In this document: in pieces, positions 1 through 5,209 of the stretch
Layout: each line of letters begins with the position of its first letter
Position numbering within the stretch: the stretch's first letter is position 1
From: Sphingomonas sp. CCH9-E2
GTDB lineage: Bacteria > Pseudomonadota > Alphaproteobacteria > Sphingomonadales > Sphingomonadaceae
DNA: 6,952 nt
Direction of reading: 5' to 3'
Assembly: GCF_001557215.1 (NCBI RefSeq)
Contig: NZ_LSJM01000010.1
Span: forward strand, 1 to 6,952
The notes under the pieces: generated by a model
Told to the model about the DNA's origin: nothing
Database searches by the model: none
The model's input: only the letters and a program-made list of their open reading frames with translations
Position numbers and translations under genes: made by a program

Positions 1-42
1 GGCAGGGGGCGTATCGACGGCGGGGGCGGCGGCACTGGCCAT
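1..42 (-). CDS. Partial CDS, N-terminus of probable EmrB-type (DHA2/MFS) efflux transporter
   Basis: An ATG on the minus strand at 42 opens a frame that runs without a stop to the window edge and gives 14 residues, MASAAAPAVDTPPA. It starts 8 bases after the stop codon of the EmrA-like adaptor gene, which implies co-transcription. In MarR-EmrA-EmrB operons the gene after the adaptor is normally the 14-helix inner-membrane drug:proton antiporter, and a short Ala/Pro-rich cytoplasmic leader before the first helix is common in that family. The identity is inferred from position only, because no transporter motif lies inside the window. No convincing Shine-Dalgarno sequence precedes the ATG, so translational coupling to the adaptor gene is plausible. 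Confidence 0.5.
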   Translation of the reverse strand, partial: MASAAAPAVDTPPA

Positions 43-50
43 GGCTGGGC

Positions 51-1109
51 TTACTTGCTCGTGTCGACCGTGACTTCGGCGGAGAGGCCGGCGATCAGCT
101 GACGCGGGCTTTTTTCATCGATCGCGATGCGCACCGGCACGCGCTGCGTCACCTTGACCCAATTGCCATTCGCGTTCTGTGCCGGGAGTACCGAGGTTTC
201 GGAGCCGGTCTGCGACCCGATCGATGCGACATGGCCCTTGAGCTTCAGGCCGGGATAGGCGTCGAAGCGGACCTCGGCGGGCTGGCCGATACGCATGTCG
301 GCAAGGTCGGTTTCCTTGAAGTTCGCCTCGATCCACGACCCGCCCGAGCGGACCAGCGTGACGGCGGGCAGGCCCGACATCATCATCTGCCCCACCTGCA
401 GCCGGTCGGCCTGGCTGACCACGCCGTCCACCGGTGCGCGGCGCACCGTGCGTTCGAGGTCGAGCAGTGCCTTGGCGCGCTGGGCGCGGCCTGCGGCGAT
501 GGCGGGGTTGACCCCGGGCACCGCACTGCCGCTCGACAGCTTGGCACGGGCTTCATCGGCTCCGGCGAGCGCGCTTTGCAGGCTGGCGCGGGCCTGTTCG
601 ACGGCGTGTTCGGCCTGTTCGAAGCGCGCGCGCGTGGTGAAGCCACGATCCATCAGCGCCTTTTGCCGGGCATAATCCTCTTGCGCGGAGGCGATGCGGT
701 CGCGCGCGGCCTGAATATCGGCGCCTGTGCCCTGATAATTGGCCTGCAGCGTGGTCACCTGAACCTGCGCATTGGCGATTGCGGCGTCGGCCTGGGCGAC
801 CGCGATGCGATAGGGTTCGGGGTCGATGCGGAACAATACGTCGCCGGCCTTGACGCTTTGGTTCTCCTTGACCGCGACCTCGACGATCCGCCCCGCGACG
901 TCGCTCGCGACCGAGACCTTGTCCTGCTGGACATAGGCATTGTCGGTCGAGACGGTGCCGCCCGACAGCGACCACCACAGCGCAATCGCGCCGATCACCA
1001 CCAGCGGCACGCCGAACATCAGGATCGGGCGCAGCAGCTTGCGCTTCGGCTTCGCCACAACCGGCTCGGCGGTGGTGGTGGTTTCGATGCGGGGGTCGGC
1101 TTCAGCCAT
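51..1109 (-). CDS. EmrA-like membrane fusion protein (HlyD family), efflux pump periplasmic adaptor
   Basis: The 352-residue protein has the layout of an EmrA-type adaptor, which links an inner-membrane exporter to an outer-membrane channel. A short cytoplasmic N-terminus rich in charged residues is followed by one membrane anchor at about 25-48. The first half of a lipoyl-like domain lies at about 63-104, including the segments VAGRIVEVAV and VKAGDVLFRIDP. An Ala/Gln/Arg-rich coiled-coil hairpin spans about 105-220. The returning lipoyl half (RAPVDGVVSQADRLQVGQ) and a beta-barrel with the ANFKET segment follow. Near residue 312 the conserved NANGNWVKVTQRVPVRI region is typical of EmrA relatives. 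Length is normal for the family. The ATG at 1109 lies inside the end of the MarR gene (8-base overlap), so the two are translated as an operon. Expression should be controlled by that repressor. The substrate cannot be read from the sequence; hydrophobic toxicants and antibiotics are the usual cargo of the family. Confidence 0.93.
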   Translation of the reverse strand: MAEADPRIETTTTAEPVVAKPKRKLLRPILMFGVPLVVIGAIALWWSLSGGTVSTDNAYVQQDKVSVASDVAGRIVEVAVKENQSVKAGDVLFRIDPEPYRIAVAQADAAIANAQVQVTTLQANYQGTGADIQAARDRIASAQEDYARQKALMDRGFTTRARFEQAEHAVEQARASLQSALAGADEARAKLSSGSAVPGVNPAIAAGRAQRAKALLDLERTVRRAPVDGVVSQADRLQVGQMMMSGLPAVTLVRSGGSWIEANFKETDLADMRIGQPAEVRFDAYPGLKLKGHVASIGSQTGSETSVLPAQNANGNWVKVTQRVPVRIAIDEKSPRQLIAGLSAEVTVDTSK

Positions 1110-1545
1110 TGGCGGCCTCGTTGGACTGGTCGGGGTTGAGATTGTCGCGCAGCTGTTCGAGCAGCGCGTGGAGCCTGGCCTGGTCAGCGGCGCTGATGCC
1201 CTCTGCGGCGTCGACGAACAGCGAGTCGGCGATGCCCTTCAGCTGGAGCAGGATCGGCTGGGCCGCTTCGGTCAGGTGGATGCGCCACACGCGCCGGTCA
1301 CCCGGATCGCGCCGCCGCTCGACCCAGCCGGCTTCCTCGAGCCGGTCGATCATGCGGCCGAGCGTGATCGGTTCGACTTCGAGCAGCTCGGCGAGCATGC
1401 CCTGATTGCTGCCCTCATGCCGCTTGAGCACGCTGAGGGTCCGCCATTGCTGGCGGGTGACGCCGATCAGCCGCGCGCGCTCGTCGAAGCGCTTGCGGAG
1501 CAGGCGGGAGACGTCGCTAATCAGAAATCCGAGTGAGTCGGTCAT
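1102..1545 (-). CDS. MarR-family transcriptional regulator, probable repressor of the efflux operon
   Basis: The protein is 147 residues from the chosen ATG at 1545, a normal size for MarR. The N-terminal dimerisation helix is about residues 5-28. A winged helix-turn-helix follows, with LAELLEVEPITLGRMIDRLE at about 51-70 covering the recognition region. The wing carries the family signature DPGDRR at 80-85, ending in HLT at 90-92. The C-terminal helices complete the dimer interface. MarR proteins bind palindromic sites as dimers and release DNA when a small ligand binds. This one lies first in an operon with an efflux adaptor, the classical autoregulated arrangement. An in-frame ATG seven codons upstream (1566) was not chosen: it sits inside the palindrome at 1559-1572, the probable operator, and the seven extra residues do not resemble the usual MarR N-terminus. 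Neither start has a clear Shine-Dalgarno sequence. The ligand is unknown. Confidence 0.93.
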   Translation of the reverse strand: MTDSLGFLISDVSRLLRKRFDERARLIGVTRQQWRTLSVLKRHEGSNQGMLAELLEVEPITLGRMIDRLEEAGWVERRRDPGDRRVWRIHLTEAAQPILLQLKGIADSLFVDAAEGISAADQARLHALLEQLRDNLNPDQSNEAANG

Positions 1546-1554
1546 GAGCCGCGA

Positions 1555-1560
1555 TATAAT
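1555..1560 (+). promoter_or_regulatory. Possible -10 element (TATAAT) for the alpha/beta hydrolase gene
   Basis: The plus strand has an exact TATAAT at 1555-1560. It would give a leader of about 107 bases before the hydrolase ATG at 1674. No recognisable -35 hexamer lies 16-18 bases upstream; that stretch is within the MarR coding start. The motif overlaps the left edge of the 14-bp palindrome, so repressor binding would cover it. Only the hexamer itself supports this call. Confidence 0.3.
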
Positions 1561-1572
1561 AAGCATGCTTAT
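1559..1572. promoter_or_regulatory. Perfect 14-bp palindrome, probable MarR operator
   Basis: The sequence ATAAGCATGCTTAT is exactly self-complementary. It lies 14 bases upstream of the MarR start codon in the gap between the divergent MarR and hydrolase genes, within an AT-rich island that stands out from the GC-rich surroundings. MarR dimers recognise symmetric sites of roughly this size placed over their own promoters. It overlaps the TATAAT motif read on the plus strand and lies where the minus-strand promoter should be, so binding here could block transcription both ways. The palindrome is seen directly; its use by this particular regulator is inferred. Confidence 0.7.
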
Positions 1573-1591
1573 AGAATACTACTGCTATAAG
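1568..1591. promoter_or_regulatory. Inverted repeat, possible second MarR operator
   Basis: CTTATAG (1568-1574) and CTATAAG (1585-1591) form exact 7-bp arms around a 10-base spacer. The left arm shares its CTTAT bases with the right half of the 14-bp palindrome, so the half-site ATAAG/CTTAT occurs three times within about 33 bases. Clustered, overlapping half-sites of this kind are common at autoregulated MarR promoters. The arm spacing is wider than in the first site, so this could also be a weaker site or chance symmetry in AT-rich DNA. Confidence 0.4.
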
Positions 1592-1673
1592 TTGCATTTC
1601 GCGATGGATGCGATTGCGCCCAACGCAAGCGCTCGCCCTTTCCCGGCGCGGCAATCCGGTGCATCAGGCGCGG

Positions 1674-2432
1674 ATGACCGACACATTCAAAACGTTCGAG
1701 AGCTTCGACGGCCAGCGCCTGGCCTGGCGCGAGCGGGGTGAGGGGCGGCCGGTGGTGCTGATCCACGGCTATTTCTCCGACGCGCAGACCAACTGGATCA
1801 AATATGGTACGGCGGAGAAGCTGGTTGCTGCGGGTTTCCGGGTGATCATGCCCGACTTGCGTGCGCATGGTGACAGCGCGCGGCCGCATGACCTAGCCGC
1901 CTATCCGCCCGATGCGCTGGCGCAGGATGCGGAGGCGCTGATCGCGCATCTTGGCCTGACCGACTATGATCTGGGCGGTTATTCGCTGGGTGCGCGCACG
2001 ACGGTGCGGCTGCTGGTGCGCGGGATCGCGCCGAAGCCGCGACGCGTGGTGCTGTCTGGCCTTGGCGATGAGGGGGTGACCGATACCGGGCGCCGCGCGG
2101 GGTTCTTCCGCCGTGTGCTCACCGGATTCGGCAGCTTCGTGCGCGGCGACAAGGAGTTCATGTCGCAGGCGTTCCTCAAGACCACCGGCGGGGATCCCAA
2201 GGCGCTGCTCGGCATCCTCGATACATTTGTCGACACGCCGCCCGAGGCCGTGGCGATGCTGGACGTACCTGTGCTGATCGTCGCAGGGGCGGAGGATGAC
2301 GAGGTCGGATCGTTCACCGGACTGGCCGAGATGCTGCCGGATGCGCGCTTCGTCGAGGTTCCTGGCAATCACATGAGCGCGGTCACACGTCCCGAGCTAG
2401 GCGACGCGATCGTAACATTTCTGACCGCTTGA
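1674..2432 (+). CDS. Alpha/beta hydrolase fold protein
   Basis: The 252-residue protein matches a compact single-domain alpha/beta hydrolase. The oxyanion-hole motif LIHGYFSD is at 29-36, and PDLRAHGDS at 60-68 is the usual loop before the first cap region. The nucleophile elbow GYSLGA places the catalytic serine at 104. D208 in AGAEDDE is the likely acid, and the catalytic histidine is H233 in PGNHMS. The family includes esterases, haloperoxidase-like and C-C hydrolases, so the substrate cannot be assigned. There is no signal peptide, so a cytoplasmic location is expected. The ATG at 1674 was chosen over an in-frame ATG at 1608 because an AGGCG ribosome-binding sequence precedes it and the family's N-terminal strand (FKTFESFDGQRLAWRE) begins just after it. 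The gene is divergent from the MarR gene and shares its promoter gap, which suggests but does not prove co-regulation. Confidence 0.92.
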   Translation: MTDTFKTFESFDGQRLAWRERGEGRPVVLIHGYFSDAQTNWIKYGTAEKLVAAGFRVIMPDLRAHGDSARPHDLAAYPPDALAQDAEALIAHLGLTDYDLGGYSLGARTTVRLLVRGIAPKPRRVVLSGLGDEGVTDTGRRAGFFRRVLTGFGSFVRGDKEFMSQAFLKTTGGDPKALLGILDTFVDTPPEAVAMLDVPVLIVAGAEDDEVGSFTGLAEMLPDARFVEVPGNHMSAVTRPELGDAIVTFLTA

Positions 2433-2433
2433 C

Positions 2434-2451
2434 CGCCTGCCGGGGCAGGCG
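2434..2451 (+). terminator. Short GC-rich hairpin after the hydrolase gene
   Basis: CGCCTGCC at 2434-2441 pairs with GGCAGGCG at 2444-2451 and begins two bases after the hydrolase stop codon. No T-run follows, so this is at best a weak or Rho-assisted terminator. It could equally be a transcript-stabilising hairpin or one copy of a dispersed intergenic repeat. The downstream peptidase gene is on the same strand only about 60 bases from the hydrolase stop, so read-through is possible. Confidence 0.4.
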
Positions 2452-2482
2452 CAGGTTGCGCGCATTCAACATCACTGGGTTT

Positions 2483-2489
2483 GAGAGGG
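2483..2489 (+). promoter_or_regulatory. Ribosome-binding site of the M2 peptidase gene
   Basis: GAGAGGG lies 4 bases before the ATG at 2494 and only 1 base before an in-frame TTG at 2491. The spacing favours the ATG as the true start. Confidence 0.6.
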
Positions 2490-2493
2490 TTTG

Positions 2494-4317
2494 ATGATCC
2501 GCACCGGAATTTCCACGATCGCGCTGGCGGTCCTGCTGGCGACGCCCGCCGTCGCGCAGACGAAGGCGCCCACGACCGCGCCGACGGCAGCCGAAGCCGA
2601 CGCGTTCGTTGCGCGCGCGACCAAGGAGTTCGAGGAATTCTCGGTCGACGATGCGCGCATCCAGTGGCTGTATGCGACCTATATCAACGACGACACGTCC
2701 GCGCTGGTCGCCAAGAGCGGCGCCAAGGGGACCGAACTGGCGGTCAAGTTCGCGCTGGAGGCGGCGAAGTTCGACAAGGTGAAGGGCCTGTCACCCGATA
2801 CGCGTCGTCAACTCGACATTCTGCGCAGCGCGATCACCTCGCCCGCGCCGACGCGCGCCGGGGCGGCGACCGCGCTCGCCAAGCTGCAGACCGACATGCA
2901 GACCGTCTATGGCACCGGCAAGGGCACGCTGAACGGCAAGCCGATCAACGGTAGCGACATCGAGGCGGCGATGGGGACCAGCCGCAATCCCGACGAGCTC
3001 AAGGAAATGTGGACCAGCTGGCACGACAATGTCGGCGCACCGCAGCGCCAGGACTATCAGCGCGCCGCCGGCCTGCTGAACGAAGGCGCGCGCGAGCTGG
3101 GCTTCAAGGATGTCGGCGCGATGTGGCGGTCGAACTACGACATGCCGCCCGAGGAGTTTGCCAAGCTCACCGACAAATTGTGGAACGAGGTGAAGCCGCT
3201 CTATGAATCGCTGCACACCTATGTCCGCTGGAAACTGAACGAGAAATATGGCGATGCGGTCCAGTCGAAGACGGGTCCGATCCGCGCCGACCTGCTCGGC
3301 AATATGTGGGCGCAGGAATGGGGCAATATCTATGATATCGTCGCCCCGGCTGGGTCGGGTGATCTTGGCTTCGACGTCGGCGAATTGCTCGTCGCCAAGG
3401 ATTATGACGCGATCAAGATGGTCAAGGCGGGGGAGGGCTTCTACTCCTCGCTCGGGCTCGATCCGATGCCGGAAACCTTCTGGAAACGCTCGCAGTTCGT
3501 GAAGCCAGCCGATCGCGAGGTGCAGTGCCATGCGTCGGCGTGGAACCTCGACAATGTCGACGACCTGCGCATCAAGATGTGCATCAAGGTGAACGGCGAC
3601 GATTTCGTCACGATCCACCACGAGCTGGGCCATAACTACTACCAGCGCGCGTATAATCAGAAACCGTTGCTCTATCGCAACGGTGCGAATGACGGCTTCC
3701 ATGAGGCGATCGGCGATTTCGTTGCGCTGTCGATCACGCCGGATTACCTCGTCTCGATTGGGCTGCTCGAGGAGAGCAAGGTGCCGAGCGCGGACAAGGA
3801 CACCGGGCTGCTGCTGCGTCAGGCGATGGACAAGGTCGCGTTCCTGCCGTTCGGGCTGCTGATCGACAAATGGCGTTGGGGCGTGTTCTCGGGCGGTATC
3901 CCGGCGAGCGGCTATCAGGGCGCATGGGATGCGCTGCGTCTGCAATATCAGGGGATTACGCCCCCGGTGAAGCGCGACGAGACCAAGTTCGATCCGGGCG
4001 CGAAATACCATATCCCCGCGAATGTGCCCTACACGCGCTACTTCCTCGCCCGGCTGCTGCAGTTCCAGTTCTACAAGGCGGCGTGCGATCAGGCCGGGTG
4101 GAAGGGGCCGCTCCACCGCTGCTCCTTCTATGGCAACAAGGAGGTCGGCGCGAAGCTGAACGCGATGCTGGAAATGGGCGCGTCCAAGCCCTGGCCCGAC
4201 GCGCTGGAGGCATTCACCGGCAGCCGCGAGATGTCGGGCGCGGCGATGGTCGAGTATTTCGCGCCGCTGAAGGTGTGGCTCGACGAGCAGAACAAGGGCA
4301 AGCCAAAGGGCTGGTAA
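2494..4317 (+). CDS. Secreted M2-family zinc metallopeptidase (angiotensin-converting-enzyme-like dipeptidyl carboxypeptidase)
   Basis: The 607-residue protein is a single-domain ACE homologue expected to remove C-terminal dipeptides from peptides in the periplasm or outside the cell. Residues 1-21 form a Sec signal peptide ending ATPAVA, with cleavage before Q22. There is no lipobox cysteine and no C-terminal anchor. The zinc site is HHELGH at 375-380 (ligands H376 and H380, catalytic E377), plus E404 in FHEAIGD. The 28-residue spacing from first to third ligand equals that of human ACE. Substrate-site equivalents H506, Y513 and Y516 (KYHIPANVPYTRYF) and K504 are present. So are both conserved cysteine pairs, C345/C363 (CHASAWNL start) and C531/C543. 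Chloride-site residues W478, R482 and R515 also match. The sequence ends just after the catalytic domain, as in bacterial members. The gene seems monocistronic or read from upstream, and stops at a strong terminator. The physiological substrate is unknown; peptide scavenging is likely. Confidence 0.96.
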   Translation: MIRTGISTIALAVLLATPAVAQTKAPTTAPTAAEADAFVARATKEFEEFSVDDARIQWLYATYINDDTSALVAKSGAKGTELAVKFALEAAKFDKVKGLSPDTRRQLDILRSAITSPAPTRAGAATALAKLQTDMQTVYGTGKGTLNGKPINGSDIEAAMGTSRNPDELKEMWTSWHDNVGAPQRQDYQRAAGLLNEGARELGFKDVGAMWRSNYDMPPEEFAKLTDKLWNEVKPLYESLHTYVRWKLNEKYGDAVQSKTGPIRADLLGNMWAQEWGNIYDIVAPAGSGDLGFDVGELLVAKDYDAIKMVKAGEGFYSSLGLDPMPETFWKRSQFVKPADREVQCHASAWNLDNVDDLRIKMCIKVNGDDFVTIHHELGHNYYQRAYNQKPLLYRNGANDGFHEAIGDFVALSITPDYLVSIGLLEESKVPSADKDTGLLLRQAMDKVAFLPFGLLIDKWRWGVFSGGIPASGYQGAWDALRLQYQGITPPVKRDETKFDPGAKYHIPANVPYTRYFLARLLQFQFYKAACDQAGWKGPLHRCSFYGNKEVGAKLNAMLEMGASKPWPDALEAFTGSREMSGAAMVEYFAPLKVWLDEQNKGKPKGW

Positions 4318-4319
4318 TG

Positions 4320-4354
4320 AAGAGGCCGCCGTGACTGAGTCGCGGCGGCCTCTT
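4320..4354 (+). terminator. Strong rho-independent terminator of the peptidase gene
   Basis: AAGAGGCCGCC at 4320-4330 pairs perfectly with GGCGGCCTCTT at 4344-4354. The inner bases 4331-4335 and 4339-4343 continue the helix with one G-T pair, giving about 16 bp closed by a TGA triloop. It starts 2 bases after the stop codon at 4315-4317 and runs into a T-rich stretch (TCTTCCTTGT). The hairpin lies between convergent genes and ends 21 bases short of the stop of the minus-strand gene. It could therefore also limit transcription from the other side, although no T-run follows on that strand. Confidence 0.85.
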
Positions 4355-4375
4355 CCTTGTGACGTTGCGCCGCGG

Positions 4376-5122
4376 TCAGCTGGGCAGCTTGTCCGGGATC
4401 GTGCCCTCGTCGGCGATGCCCGCCTCGAACGAGGCCGAGCTGTCGGTGCCGTCGGCCTGATGCGCGGTCGTACCGGGGGTCTTTGCGTCGCTCTTCGGTC
4501 CGCCTTGGCCCTTCTGTACCGCGTAGAAGATCCCGGCGACGGTCGCGCCGATCGCCGCGACGCCGCCGATCAGCGTCGCGAAGAAGTTGCGGTCGCCCAT
4601 TTTCTCGCGCGTTTCGGCAACGAACTGCACCGGAGCGGAGTCGGTGACCGTCTGCGCGGCACTATGCGCCGCCGAGGAGACCTTGGCTGCCGCAGCCTCG
4701 ACCGCAGCGCGCGGGCGGCTGGGGGCAGGCTTGCGTGTCGAGGCGCGCGGCTTGGTCGAGGCAGCGGGCTTGCGGGTCGCGGCGGTGCGGCGCGGAGGCG
4801 GAGCCTTGTCAACTGCCGCCGGAGCCTTGGCCGCAGCGGGCTTGCGCGCCGGTGCCTTGGTCGGGGGGGCGGGCGCATCGATGGCGGCGGGTGGTTCGGC
4901 AGCGGGCTTGGGCGCAGGCGTTGGCTTGGCCGCAGCCTTTGGCTTCGGCGCGGCCTTGGGCTTGGCCGGTGCCTTCGCCTTGGCCGGGGCCTTGGCCGGC
5001 TTAGGCGCGCTCGCGTCGTCCGCCTTGACGCTCGGCTTCGCTGCCGCGCGGCGCGGCTTCGCGGGAGCCTTGGCCTCGGTCGGGGTGTCGCCGTCATTCG
5101 ATGTGGTCGGGGCTTTCGCCAT
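4376..5122 (-). CDS. Lys/Ala/Pro-rich histone-H1-like protein with one transmembrane helix, function unknown
   Basis: The 248-residue protein has three parts. Residues about 17-147 are a low-complexity, strongly basic stretch built from K, A and P (APAKAKAPAKPKAAPKPK), resembling histone H1 tails and the C-termini of AlgP and PhaF. Residues 140-178 look helical and amphipathic, with VQFVAETREKMGDRNF before the membrane. One hydrophobic helix follows at about 180-202, then a 46-residue tail rich in D, E, S and T. By the positive-inside rule the basic domain should be cytoplasmic and the acidic tail periplasmic. The ATG at 5122 was chosen because GGAG lies 7 bases upstream (5130-5133); an in-frame ATG at 5167 lacks this. 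The coding strand is supported by the coherent basic/membrane/acidic layout and that site, because the opposite strand is also open here. It follows amn by 87 bases on the same strand. Nucleic-acid or polyanion binding at the membrane is a guess. I do not recognise a named family. Confidence 0.82.
   Translation of the reverse strand: MAKAPTTSNDGDTPTEAKAPAKPRRAAAKPSVKADDASAPKPAKAPAKAKAPAKPKAAPKPKAAAKPTPAPKPAAEPPAAIDAPAPPTKAPARKPAAAKAPAAVDKAPPPRRTAATRKPAASTKPRASTRKPAPSRPRAAVEAAAAKVSSAAHSAAQTVTDSAPVQFVAETREKMGDRNFFATLIGGVAAIGATVAGIFYAVQKGQGGPKSDAKTPGTTAHQADGTDSSASFEAGIADEGTIPDKLPS
4898..5014. repeat. Degenerate codon-level repeats encoding the Lys-Pro-Ala tract
   Basis: This stretch encodes residues 37-75 of the histone-like protein and consists of imperfect repeats of short units such as GCC-AAG-GCC and CCG-GCC-AAG read on the minus strand. 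The low complexity leaves long stop-free frames on the opposite strand with Gly/Arg- or Ala/Gly-rich translations, which are by-products. Such tracts change length easily by slippage or recombination. Confidence 0.65.
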
Positions 5123-5129
5123 CACGCAA

Positions 5130-5133
5130 CTCC
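5130..5133 (-). promoter_or_regulatory. Ribosome-binding site of the histone-like protein gene
   Basis: GGAG on the minus strand sits 7 bases before the ATG at 5122, a good spacing, and decides this start over the in-frame ATG at 5167. Confidence 0.6.
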
Positions 5134-5209
5134 AGTGGTTTCGTGGCTGTAACCAGCCTGCGGCCAAACGGTTTCCCGCGTCAATGAAAAGCGCGCATTT
5201 GGCACAAGT

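Noticed and set aside
231..1536. Plus-strand open frames (231-1139 and 940-1536) antisense to the EmrA-like and MarR genes
   Set aside because: Both lie opposite well-supported genes. Their translations are arginine- and aspartate-rich without motifs, as expected for GC-rich antisense frames.
2791..4116. 441-codon minus-strand open frame antisense to the M2 peptidase gene
   Set aside because: The peptidase frame carries every catalytic motif of its family. The antisense frame is a by-product of high GC content and has no recognisable domain.
5179..5184. TTGACG on the minus strand as a -35 element for the histone-like gene
   Set aside because: At 17 bases downstream the sequence is GCAGGC, which does not resemble a -10 hexamer.
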